Of a DNA stretch of 64,000 nt, positions 41,301 through 53,651 are shown in pieces. The DNA is from Paenibacillus psychroresistens (GTDB lineage Bacteria; Bacillota; Bacilli; Paenibacillales; NBRC-103111), in contig NZ_CP034235.1 of assembly GCF_009728935.1 (NCBI RefSeq), positions 7,899,501-7,963,500 of the forward strand. Direction: 5' to 3'. The notes beneath the pieces were generated by a model, which did not search any database, was not told the origin of the DNA, and saw only the letters and a list, made by a program, of their open reading frames with translations. Every line of letters begins with the position of its first letter. Position 1 is the first letter of the stretch. A program made the position numbers and the translations under genes.

Positions 41301-42921
41301 CAGCAGTCGTAGAAAGATCAGCTGCTGTAACCTTTAATACATTCGTTGTCATTAATACTGTGGTTCCCGTACTTATCTTGGTTCCACCTGTTGCAGTAAG
41401 TACTTCATAGGTCTGGGTAGAGTTATCCGTTGCATATACGGCTGCCATTACCTGGCTAACGGATGTACTAAAAGCAACACGAATCGTTCCTGGCCAAATA
41501 CCCGTAACCACCGCTTCTTTACCTGATATAACGTTTATATTTGTTTCATGTGATTTTGAATCTCCAGGTGCTGTAGGTGCAGACGAAGAAACAGGTGCTG
41601 GTGATGCGCTTGGTGTCGGTGCTGGTGTAACTGAAGAAGATGGAATCGTTACGAATGTCGACCCCGCTACTTTTTCATCCACAGCTGTGATTTTCCCTTC
41701 GCCCGTTACGACCAACACAGCATTAATTTGCAAATTATTAATCGTTACTCCTGAACTTAAGTCTAAATCAACCCCTGTAGCTCCTTGATGAATGACAATC
41801 TCATTTATTTGCCCAGCAGGAACATTAATATGAATATCTTTAGCTTGAACGTCTAATTTACCAAAAGAACCCTTCAAGGTTACATCCGATCCCTTTGGTA
41901 ATGCCTCAGATAAGATAACATCGCCAAATCCGACTCCAGCTGCTGAACCTGATGCACTGTTCTCCTCCAAGATAGCTGAAGTTTTTACAGTTACGCTGCC
42001 TACTTTAGTCGAACCTTCCGCGACAACACGCACTGCGCTGTCTGCTTTATCGATAATTACATCGGCAAGCGTGGAATCTTCTAGATGAATACTATTTACA
42101 CTACCGCCATTAACGGTTGTTGTTCCTTTAACCGTTACACCAGCTAAGGTTGCATCACCTGAGGCAATTCCTTTCCCCAATATTAAATTCCCGGAAATGA
42201 CCGTATTCCTAAGTGTTACACCTGGAACATTAATCGTCACATTTCCTGTGAAGGTTTCTGCTCCTGCTGTTGGACCATATGTACCAGCTGTTTTATAAAT
42301 ACCAGTTTTGGCTTGAATAGCCCGATCCAGTGTAACAACAGCTTCTGCACGAGTGATCGGATTGAGTGGCTTGAACATTTTATCCGGACTGCCTTGCATA
42401 ATTTGTTTGAAAACATTGGCTTGAATGGCTTCCTTGCTCCAGGAAGGAATCTTATCCGCATCAACGAAATCCAAAGCCGCTTGGTTATCCGTTGCTTTAA
42501 GATTAAGCAAGGTGCTAACTACAGCGGCAACTTCCTGTCTGCTGATCGGCTTGTTCGAACCAGCTGTTCCATCCGCGTAGCCTTTAATGTAACCTGCTTT
42601 AACAGCTATAGCCACTTGGCTGTAAAACCAATCTGTTGATTTAACATCACTGAAATGAAATTCTGCCTTCTCTGTAAAACCAAACGAATTATTGACTAAA
42701 GCCATAAACTCCGCTCTTGTTATGGAAAGATCCGGTTTCATGCTCCCATCCGGATAGCCTTTAAGGAAGCCTTGATCCTTCCAGCTGTTTAATTGATTCT
42801 CCGCCCAATGGCCTTGAATGTCCGATTGAGCTGATTGTGCATAGGAAACGCTGAATGAAGTGAACATTAAACAAAGCATCAAAAAATAAACTAGCGTTTT
42901 ACGAACTATTTGATTAGCCAT
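38365..42921 (-). CDS. SLH-anchored multidomain carbohydrate-active surface protein
   Basis: A 1518-residue exported protein. Signal peptide 1-29. Three SLH domains about 30-205. Beta-solenoid-like module 215-425, homologous to that of the 1661-residue SLH protein. Pro/Ser/Ala linker 428-455. A cadherin-like repeat 460-550. Two F5/8 type C (discoidin) domains about 556-720 and 725-875 (ANNWIKVDLGAVYPLGNMLV; ANNWIKFDLGGTYPLSEMHV). A five-bladed-propeller-like catalytic candidate (DUF5005/DUF4185 type) about 885-1285. Two more cadherin-like repeats. Then a third discoidin domain that breaks off after its first 35 residues at FNNWSIFRRFL. It should hold and perhaps cleave glycans at the cell surface. 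A cre site lies 35-48 bp upstream. Confidence 0.88.
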   Translation of the reverse strand: MANQIVRKTLVYFLMLCLMFTSFSVSYAQSAQSDIQGHWAENQLNSWKDQGFLKGYPDGSMKPDLSITRAEFMALVNNSFGFTEKAEFHFSDVKSTDWFYSQVAIAVKAGYIKGYADGTAGSNKPISRQEVAAVVSTLLNLKATDNQAALDFVDADKIPSWSKEAIQANVFKQIMQGSPDKMFKPLNPITRAEAVVTLDRAIQAKTGIYKTAGTYGPTAGAETFTGNVTINVPGVTLRNTVISGNLILGKGIASGDATLAGVTVKGTTTVNGGSVNSIHLEDSTLADVIIDKADSAVRVVAEGSTKVGSVTVKTSAILEENSASGSAAGVGFGDVILSEALPKGSDVTLKGSFGKLDVQAKDIHINVPAGQINEIVIHQGATGVDLDLSSGVTINNLQINAVLVVTGEGKITAVDEKVAGSTFVTIPSSSVTPAPTPSASPAPVSSSAPTAPGDSKSHETNINVISGKEAVVTGIWPGTIRVAFSTSVSQVMAAVYATDNSTQTYEVLTATGGTKISTGTTVLMTTNVLKVTAADLSTTAEYAITVNPVGDTTMLIPVATTTGSETSLNRAFYATNNSGMSGYYGDQDSHDNDANGATMWLTNDNPGANNWIKVDLGAVYPLGNMLVWNYNQPDATNSGIKNAQVLYSTDGSTWASLGGSGTTQQFAQASGSVTDKADTAIEFNGLAARYVKIVPNEAAGDGNWGAADPTTFGLSQIRVYRYTSNITAVDQNVTVLDVTAGSTDSENTPAINTINNYGMSGVSGKTDSHNNTATAMWMTPLNPGANNWIKFDLGGTYPLSEMHVWNHNAQTGEYGIKNAQVQYSVDGRTWTTLGSYQFAKASGSAAEGPTDLIGGGVVDFNAASVRYVKIVPDVAAGNGNWGSDAVFGLSQVRFYSAAGTIIEPARDWTDLLTKTSGWTGSDGIYTIAYNGYDAPGKADLTKTLFLFSDTFVGHANPTSKHRDVSDFTNNTLGILNGANPDPAAMDFIWGKEVDGKTNSGLFVPHTAHSTPENWYWLQDGIKLNNNVYISAMNVAPDLTQAPGWQFKVERVSMIKVPLINGNLEVENQTQVDTDLLYHTDLDFGTGALLALENQFGAGFMPNTTEAGAPNPDGYIYTYGYQTFVGLRGLLVARVLPADFEDQSKWQFYSNSGWTSDISAAKVISDSAIDVSPELSVNPIIGGPNNGKYRLVYSTGLFSADHGLLKESIGDTPVGPFGPPTTLFYTPEDKSSAADTFIYNAKAHPNISKPGELLISYNVNSTQDSGNVHYANGDLYHPRFVKMRQIYSGTNTGIAATTGQGAVVRRIGAGVINIVEGSTVNSLKSAVYSADGSTQTYDVYTDDSLSTPITVGTALLSEGNIFKVTAADNVTNAVYSIHLKSLIASTNTEIGVKAGKEAIVTEIGAGTIKIGYGSTASSVTSAVYAMDDSDQTYEIYTADGRTLISGAAKIEDGYVLKVTADDFTTIANYTIAVNPTSTVVNDSGMSGPNRKNDTHGNNYTSMWKTTDDFNNWSIFRRFL

Positions 42922-42955
42922 GGTTTATAATTCCTCATTTCTCGATTTAGATTTA

Positions 42956-42969
42956 TGAAAGCGGTTACA
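42956..42969 (-). promoter_or_regulatory. CcpA catabolite-responsive element (cre)
   Basis: TGAAAGCGGTTACA fully matches the cre consensus TGWNANCGNTNWCA. It lies between the isomerase gene and the SLH/discoidin gene, 35-48 bp before the latter's start, where bound CcpA would block its transcription in the presence of preferred sugars. Confidence 0.7.
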
Positions 42970-43015
42970 AACTTATGGAAAACCACGGCACTTCATATCC
43001 GTAGTTCCATTAATC

Positions 43016-44755
43016 TTACGTTCTGACGAATGCTTTAAGCGTTCCAAGCTGTTTGCCTGCACTGCGGTCAGTTGGTCGAAGGGTAAATTCGCCTACAGCT
43101 GCAGGGATAATAACTGTTTCTGCATAATGAATGACGAGAGGTACGAATGCCTCATTAGGGCTCTCTATAATAGCCTCTTCGCCTTCGACGAGATTAAGAA
43201 CCTGCACACCGCCGTTTGTATGATGCGTTACCTTATCTGTAAACCAATGGCGCCGAGTCTCAATAAATTCAAGCTCGTGCAGACCGGTTCTTTCCTCAAC
43301 CCAGCCTTCGCCTTCTGCCAGCTTCTCCACTTGGCCGATTAAATTACGCTGCACCCAATCCGTATCCCGATCCCAGATAATATTCTGGCTGCCATGCTGC
43401 AAATGAACCGGGCGGGGCTTGCCATCCAATCCCAAACGATCCCAATCCCACAGCTTAAAAGTAAAAATATACGGGGTAGCGCTAATTTCCAATACCATGC
43501 TGTTCGTCCCTGAACAATGAACCGTGCCTGCAGGAATCAAAAAGTGGTCATGTTTTTTAGCCGGAAATATATTCACATAGGTTTCAGCGGGAAAAGAGCC
43601 GGCTCCTTGCTGCGCCTTTTCCAAATCATCCATCATCCGCTCGGGATCGACACCCTCCTTGAGCCCGAGGTAAACAATCGTATCGTCCGCAGCTTCCAAC
43701 ATATAATAGCTTTCATCTTGGGTATACGACATGCCAAACTTTTCTTTAATATAATCCGTAAGCGGGTGCACTTGAAGGCTTAAATTCTGGCCTCCCATGG
43801 TATCTAAGAAATCGAATCGAATAGGAAATTCGGCTCCGAATCGCGCATATACCTTTTCTCCTAACAATGCCGTTGATTCAAAGAACACGAGATTAATAGA
43901 AGGAAGCTCTATTCGCGTTTGGCCATATTGGAAATAAAGGCTGTTCTCTTCGGGTACACCATCAAAGCCCCATGCGTATGGATTTCCCTTAGGCTCAAGG
44001 CCGATTTTCTCCTCCAACCAATTACCGCCCCAAACACCGGGGTCAAAATAGGGAACAAGTCGAAACGGCTGACTAGCCACTTGCTTAAGCCCAGTTAGCA
44101 AGGCAACAAGAGTTACCATCTTGGGCTCATCCCGCTTATTGGTATCTAGATAGAAGTCCAGCTTCTGAAACAAGGCACGCTTCAATCGATCCGCTACACG
44201 CCACTCAATGAAATAACTTCTTTTATACTTCCGAAGAATATCCTCATCGTGATTATCAGCCCGCCAATTGCCAAATTCCTTACTGCGGAACCTTTGCTGA
44301 ATTTCCCAACGCGCTAAATCAGCATAAAGGAGAATATCCTGTTCTCCAACCAAGGAAGCACCAAAGCCTATTACGATAACTACGCCCGCTTCGATGGCTT
44401 CGATTTGGCGTTTGATCTGCTCCAGCTTCACAGCATCATAGAATTCATCAATGAGAAAAGGAGCCATGTAACCAAATACCCGATCCTCTGTCAAATATCT
44501 GGACAGCTTATGCTCAAGCTCCTGCGGTTCTAATGCTGCATCTTCAATTGGAATGATTAAACTAGGGTTTAACAGCTTCAAGCCATTAATAATTTCGTCC
44601 GTTCTTACCGCTGGGTAACATTCAATCACGATAACTGTTTTGCCGTCTGCTTTGATTTTCTGCTGTATTTGTGCGGAAATGGCTGCGTAGCCTTCCCACA
44701 CCTCATGGTCCATGCCTTTTATAGCAATAAATGGCTCTTTATCATAGTTCGACAA
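43016..44755 (-). CDS. manA: Class I mannose-6-phosphate isomerase with long N-terminal extension
   Basis: A 579-residue protein starting at TTG 44755 (AGAGGG 10 bases before). The C-terminal 350 residues are a cupin-type phosphomannose isomerase: NLSLQVHPLTDYIKEKFG with zinc-binding Gln/His, ESYYMLEAADDTIVYLGLKEG, HDHFLIPAGTVHCSGTNSMV. It converts mannose-6-phosphate to fructose-6-phosphate. The first 225 residues are not part of the usual enzyme (about 310-390 residues). They resemble a degenerate nucleoside-kinase P-loop fold (TVIVIECYPAV; AGVVIVIGFGASLVG) without a GxxxxGK[ST] loop. It follows the MalG-type permease by 24 bp, so it is the fourth gene of the importer operon. Confidence 0.92.
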   Translation of the reverse strand: MSNYDKEPFIAIKGMDHEVWEGYAAISAQIQQKIKADGKTVIVIECYPAVRTDEIINGLKLLNPSLIIPIEDAALEPQELEHKLSRYLTEDRVFGYMAPFLIDEFYDAVKLEQIKRQIEAIEAGVVIVIGFGASLVGEQDILLYADLARWEIQQRFRSKEFGNWRADNHDEDILRKYKRSYFIEWRVADRLKRALFQKLDFYLDTNKRDEPKMVTLVALLTGLKQVASQPFRLVPYFDPGVWGGNWLEEKIGLEPKGNPYAWGFDGVPEENSLYFQYGQTRIELPSINLVFFESTALLGEKVYARFGAEFPIRFDFLDTMGGQNLSLQVHPLTDYIKEKFGMSYTQDESYYMLEAADDTIVYLGLKEGVDPERMMDDLEKAQQGAGSFPAETYVNIFPAKKHDHFLIPAGTVHCSGTNSMVLEISATPYIFTFKLWDWDRLGLDGKPRPVHLQHGSQNIIWDRDTDWVQRNLIGQVEKLAEGEGWVEERTGLHELEFIETRRHWFTDKVTHHTNGGVQVLNLVEGEEAIIESPNEAFVPLVIHYAETVIIPAAVGEFTLRPTDRSAGKQLGTLKAFVRT

Positions 44756-44779
44756 GTCTTTATAACCCTCTTTCTATTT

Positions 44780-45607
44780 CTAGCCTTTGACGGCACCGGA
44801 CGCTACTCCATCTAGAATTTTTTCTGAGAATATAATAAACAGGAGCAGGATCGGAACTGTTGCCAGCACAGAAGCTACCAGCGCTTTATCCATAGACAAC
44901 ATCAAATTACCTGTATACTTCATAACAATCAACGGTACGGTTTTCTTCTCTTCACTTTGCAGAAAGATCAGCGGCATAAAGAACTGGTTCCAAATCTGCA
45001 CAGACATGATAATACATATACTGAAAATAACAGGACTAGCTAGTGGAAACATGATTCGGTAAAATATTTTCCATTCGGATGCACCATCCAAAAGCGCTGA
45101 CTCGTAAATTTCGGATGGCATTTTTGCAAAGAAAACGGTCAGCAGCAACACCGGCATCGAGATACCCGCAGACAAAATCCAAATAACAGACCATGGCGAA
45201 TTCAACAAATGCATACTCTTCATCAGCAAGAACACCGGTAAAACGCCTAGCTGTGCGGGAAACATCAGCCCTAACAAGAAATAAATTTGCATCGTTCCGT
45301 TCAAACGAAATTTAAATCTGCCCAAAGCATAGGCGACCATCGATGAAAATAACACAATAATCGCTAAGGATGCGACAAGGATAAATACGCTATTGAAAAA
45401 GAACATATGAAAATGCTGTTCCTTGAACATGACTCCATAGGTCTTCAAGCTTAAACCGCGCGGTTTACCAAATGTGTTTGATAATAAATCCGATTTACTC
45501 CGAAAGGAGTTGTAGACCATATATAACAGTACTAATGCCGTAAATAGAGAGTAGCCCCAGAGCACTATGGAAGCTAGAGTGGATGATAATTTCTTTTCCT
45601 TTAACAC
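44780..45607 (-). CDS. Carbohydrate ABC transporter permease, MalG type
   Basis: A 275-residue CUT1 permease with six membrane helices and the EAA loop (EIYESALLDGASEWKIFYRI). It begins with GTG whose first base is the last base of the partner permease's TAG stop. With the MalF-type permease and binding lipoprotein it forms an importer that needs a shared MsmX-type ATPase encoded elsewhere. Substrate inferred as a mannoside. Confidence 0.94.
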   Translation of the reverse strand: MLKEKKLSSTLASIVLWGYSLFTALVLLYMVYNSFRSKSDLLSNTFGKPRGLSLKTYGVMFKEQHFHMFFFNSVFILVASLAIIVLFSSMVAYALGRFKFRLNGTMQIYFLLGLMFPAQLGVLPVFLLMKSMHLLNSPWSVIWILSAGISMPVLLLTVFFAKMPSEIYESALLDGASEWKIFYRIMFPLASPVIFSICIIMSVQIWNQFFMPLIFLQSEEKKTVPLIVMKYTGNLMLSMDKALVASVLATVPILLLFIIFSEKILDGVASGAVKG

Positions 45608-46548
45608 TAGACGTCCTCCCCCCTACGTTTGTACGTCAATATGATTTGCAGCAGCGAGATTACGAAAATCATCAGGAACAAAATACAAGCGACTGTAGAG
45701 CCTAGCCCCATAGCGTTCTCACTTAAATTCCCGCCAAGCGGGTTATTCGATACTCCAAAGGTAATCCGGTAGAAGAACAACGACATAACGTCCAAATAAT
45801 GATTCGTTCCCCCGGAAACGCCGCCTAGAATAAAGTTGAAATCAAAAATTGTCATAGAAACAATGTAGGTGATCAATACCATATTTAGAATCGTTACTTT
45901 GATTTGCGGAAGGATGATGCTGATTAATCGTCTCCAGTAACCTGCACCGTCGAGATAACCGGCCTCCAAGGACTCACGGGAGACCATTTTCATCGCACCA
46001 AGAAAGAAAATCATTCCTACGCCGAAGCCCGTCCATGACATCATAAACCAAACGATATACATGCCTAATTCAGGAACGCCTAGCCAAGGCCGTACATATT
46101 CGCCCAAGCCGATCACTTCTAGCAATTTATTAACGACTCCTACGTTGCTATCGAGCAATAATGTGAAAATGAAGGCAATAACCGGTGTAGAAATAAACTG
46201 TGGTGAAAAAATGGCTACTCTAAAAAATTTAAAGCCTTTTACTTCACTGTAGATCATGTAAGCGGCTATGATCTGCAAAGGGATTAGAATGGCCACGCTC
46301 AAACCAAAAATTTTCAAGCTGTTAAGCAGCGCATTGGTAAATTGCGAGATCAGCTCCGAGCTGGTGAATAATTCAACATAGTTGGCAAAACCGACAAATG
46401 TTTTGGGACCTATCCCATTCCAGCTGTAAAAACTGATGCTGGCTGCAGCGAATATAGGGTATACCACAAATAACGTGTAAATAACAAAACCAGGCGCGAG
46501 AAAAAATAGATAAGGTCTTTTCCTGATAAAAGACATACCAGAAATCAC
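45607..46548 (-). CDS. Carbohydrate ABC transporter permease, MalF type
   Basis: A 313-residue CUT1 permease with six membrane helices. Residues RPYLFFLAPGFVIYTLFVVY form the first helix and the EAA loop is ESLEAGYLDGAGYWRRLISI. It lies 68 bp after the binding-protein gene, separated by a strong stem-loop, and overlaps the MalG-type gene by one base. Confidence 0.94.
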   Translation of the reverse strand: MISGMSFIRKRPYLFFLAPGFVIYTLFVVYPIFAAASISFYSWNGIGPKTFVGFANYVELFTSSELISQFTNALLNSLKIFGLSVAILIPLQIIAAYMIYSEVKGFKFFRVAIFSPQFISTPVIAFIFTLLLDSNVGVVNKLLEVIGLGEYVRPWLGVPELGMYIVWFMMSWTGFGVGMIFFLGAMKMVSRESLEAGYLDGAGYWRRLISIILPQIKVTILNMVLITYIVSMTIFDFNFILGGVSGGTNHYLDVMSLFFYRITFGVSNNPLGGNLSENAMGLGSTVACILFLMIFVISLLQIILTYKRRGEDV

Positions 46549-46569
46549 CTGCTTTCTTGTTTAAAATAA

Positions 46570-46599
46570 TCATACCGATAGATCACTCTATCGGTATGA
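46570..46599 (-). promoter_or_regulatory. Intercistronic stem-loop between binding-protein and permease genes
   Basis: A perfect 12-bp stem TCATACCGATAG (46570-46581) with 46588-46599 and a 6-base loop, without a T run. Placed after the binding-protein gene and before the permeases. Such structures usually protect the 5' mRNA segment from 3' decay and keep binding protein in excess over permease. Confidence 0.75.
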
Positions 46600-46616
46600 T
46601 GGCTACCCTAATCCTC

Positions 46617-47900
46617 TTACTTCTTATTTAACTCGTCTTGGATCAGCTTAGTTGCTTCTTCGCCTGTAATTTTACCCGTCATCAATTTAGGCAGAATTTC
46701 AGTCAATAACAAGTCTTGCGGTTTAGCTTTATCAGTTGCGGCAGAAGATAAAGCATGATAAATATTTTTTCCAATTTTATCAAACGCTGAGAACTCAGCA
46801 ACGATATCGCCTTTTGGCTTGATATCTTTAACAATCGGTACATTGCCGTTCGCATCTTCGACAAATTGTGTTGCTTCTACGCTCGAAAGGAAATTTGCAT
46901 AGGCAGCAGCTTCTTTTGGATGTTTGCTTGTTGCGGCAACTGCATAAGTTGTTGAGTTGTTCATACCTGACTGAGCGTATTTTACTCCTGTTTTATCAGG
47001 AATTGCAAATCTACCAATTTTCAAGGAAGTTCCCTCATAAATCGAGTTGCTCCAAGTGCCGTCCATGATCATAGCTGCTTTACCGTTGGTGAACGCCAAT
47101 TGAGATGCTTTGCCATCCATGGCTACATAATCTTTACCGAAGTATCCCTTTTTGGCAAAGGCTGCATACGTATTGAACAGCTCCGTCATAGGTGCGAAAT
47201 CAATATCTGTCTTTTTATCTGCAATACCAATCATTACGTCATTCATAAGGGCTGGAGCAAACACTTGAACCGGCCAATATCGGTCAAAATCACCATTACC
47301 GCCAAATGCGATTGGAGTCACACCATTTGCAAGCAAAGTGTCATTTATTTTCACGAAATCATCCCAAGTCTTAGGTGCTTGTAGATTATTCTTCTCGAAA
47401 ATATCTTTATTATAATAAACCATTACATAATCGAAGAATGTTGGGAAAGAGCTGTAGATTTTTCCGTCTACTTTTGCATAATCAACAGCTTCTTGAGGAA
47501 ACCTGCTAGCATCCGGAGCGTACTCGTCCAAAGCAATAATTTGTTTGTTCTTAACCATTTCCGCCATCTTAGTTGATTTATTGCCTTGTACATAGAAAGC
47601 ATCCGGCAATGAATTGGAGGTTAAAGCCACATTCAAGGAGTCTTCTGTTTCAGACCATTGATAATCAACCTTGATGTTAGGGTATTTCTTAGTAAAAGCT
47701 TCATTGATTAGTTTAAACGGTCCTTCCAAAGTTGCCTGGTTGGCTGTGTCTCCCCATACCTTCAAGGTTACATTTTCCTCCGTACTTGTGCCGCTGCTTG
47801 CTGGGCTAGCACTATTGTCTTCTGTACTTTTTGAAGCACAACCTGATGCCAACAACAACGTTAGACACATTCCGATAAATAAGCTTTTTCGCTTTTGCAT
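46617..47900 (-). CDS. Sugar-binding lipoprotein of CUT1 ABC importer
   Basis: Start set at ATG 47900 (MQKRKSLFIGMCLTLLLASG), since it gives a proper lipoprotein signal with Cys21 in LASGC and has AAGGGG upstream; a longer frame would add 28 non-signal residues. The 427-residue protein has the family-1 binding-protein fold: VTLKVWGDTANQ, YPNIKVDYQWSETEDSLNVA, ALDEYAPDASRFPQEAVDYA, NGKAAMIMDGTWSNSIYEG. It captures an oligosaccharide outside the cell and delivers it to the two permeases. Divergent from an AraC-type regulator, its likely controller. Confidence 0.93.
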   Translation of the reverse strand: MQKRKSLFIGMCLTLLLASGCASKSTEDNSASPASSGTSTEENVTLKVWGDTANQATLEGPFKLINEAFTKKYPNIKVDYQWSETEDSLNVALTSNSLPDAFYVQGNKSTKMAEMVKNKQIIALDEYAPDASRFPQEAVDYAKVDGKIYSSFPTFFDYVMVYYNKDIFEKNNLQAPKTWDDFVKINDTLLANGVTPIAFGGNGDFDRYWPVQVFAPALMNDVMIGIADKKTDIDFAPMTELFNTYAAFAKKGYFGKDYVAMDGKASQLAFTNGKAAMIMDGTWSNSIYEGTSLKIGRFAIPDKTGVKYAQSGMNNSTTYAVAATSKHPKEAAAYANFLSSVEATQFVEDANGNVPIVKDIKPKGDIVAEFSAFDKIGKNIYHALSSAATDKAKPQDLLLTEILPKLMTGKITGEEATKLIQDELNKK

Positions 47901-48176
47901 ACGCTTCCATCCCCTTAACGGTCTTATAATTTTTGTACAGAAGTAAAGATTGCCTAGGACGATAGCTCCTGTATCTACTACCAATAATATTGATTTTCCT
48001 CATCTAAGTCTTTGTAGATAAAAGACATGGATTTATAAAAATTAGACATTTTACAATTCATCCCTCCCGACTTTCAGAAAGCTCCAAAAGGGTTGAATTT
48101 AATGAAATGGTCAAGTATCATGATAGAGGTATTGGATCGACAACGCTATATTTGCAGACGATTAGGTGGTGAAACG

Positions 48177-52648
<4,472 letters not shown>

Positions 52649-52738
52649 CTTTCATACACTTCCTGTTCAGAATAAATCACATCTGTTTCGATATAGTCTA
52701 ATTTTATTCATTTATTAATGCTTTGTCTTTTTGATTTT

Positions 52739-52766
52739 TAGTCTTACTTTTATAAAATAAAGACTA
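52739..52766. promoter_or_regulatory. Inverted repeat in the ROK-DUF421 divergent intergenic region
   Basis: TAGTCTT (52739-52745) and AAGACTA (52760-52766) form a 7-bp inverted repeat with a 14-base A+T-rich spacer. It stands about 90 bp upstream of the ROK/GH38 operon, a possible operator. The rest of this 257-bp gap shows nothing else I can support. Confidence 0.35.
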
Positions 52767-52905
52767 AATCCAGTCAAAATCAACAAAAAAATGCCCCATG
52801 CATAATCGCAAAGGGGAAGAGGAAAACTATGTAAGCTAAAGCGTATATGGGTTCAAAACACTAATCTCATTAGAATATAGCGTTACTAATTCGGATTTAT
52901 GGGAT

Positions 52906-53625
52906 GTGAATGAATTGGATTTTCTCAAAAGTCAACATTCATTGACAAGCCTTGAATGGATCTTAAGAGGTATTGTTGGCTTTATCTTTTTACTTCTTGC
53001 AGCCAAACTAATGGGACAACGCTCGATATCTCAATTACGTTTTCTCGATTTCATTATTGCTCTGACCCTCGGCAATATTATAGCCCATCCACTTTCAGAT
53101 GCGGAATTGGGATTAAAGGGATCTGTAATAACCACCCTTGTTCTAATTTTATTATATATTGCATCCACGTGGCTGAGCTTAAAATGGTCGTTATTTAAAA
53201 GATATCTCGATCCTCCACCGCTCAACCTAATTACAAATGGACAGATCCAATTTTCCAATCTATCTAAAGCAAGAATTTCAATTGAATTTTTATTTTCTGA
53301 GCTTCGTAAAGAAAAAGTGGACGATATACAAAAAGTATCCCTTGCAATATGGGAACCGGGTGGAACAATCTCCATTTTTATGGACACTCAATTCCAACCG
53401 CTTACTCCTGCAGATATGAAGCTAGCAACCCAACCGTTTACCCTTATAAAGCCGATCATCGTTGAAGGAAAAATCGATATGTCGCTGCTTAAAGAAATGG
53501 ATAAAGACTATACTTGGCTTGAAAAAAAGATAGCCCCTTCTAATATGGAAATCCGCGATGTAGTATTAGCTACCATTGACGATAACGAGAATGTGCAGGT
53601 CTACTCGAATTCGAACCCAAATTGA
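52906..53625 (+). CDS. YetF-type DUF421 membrane protein
   Basis: A 239-residue protein that starts at GTG 52906. Three membrane helices about 15-95 (GFIFLLLAAKLMGQRSISQL; FLDFIIALTLGNIIAHPLSD; TTLVLILLYIASTWLSLKW) are followed by the cytoplasmic DUF421 domain (PPPLNLITNGQIQFSNLSKA; ELRKEKVDDIQKVSLAIWEP). Members are found in sporulation and membrane-stress settings in Bacilli; the biochemical role is not firmly known. Single gene, convergent with the methyltransferase gene. Confidence 0.92.
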   Translation: MNELDFLKSQHSLTSLEWILRGIVGFIFLLLAAKLMGQRSISQLRFLDFIIALTLGNIIAHPLSDAELGLKGSVITTLVLILLYIASTWLSLKWSLFKRYLDPPPLNLITNGQIQFSNLSKARISIEFLFSELRKEKVDDIQKVSLAIWEPGGTISIFMDTQFQPLTPADMKLATQPFTLIKPIIVEGKIDMSLLKEMDKDYTWLEKKIAPSNMEIRDVVLATIDDNENVQVYSNSNPN

Positions 53626-53651
53626 GAAGGCATCCTTCCTAATTAAACCAT

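Noticed and set aside
47901..47984. 28-residue extension of the sugar-binding lipoprotein
   Set aside because: It would bury the lipoprotein signal; the ATG at 47900 has AAGGGG upstream and gives a correct lipobox.
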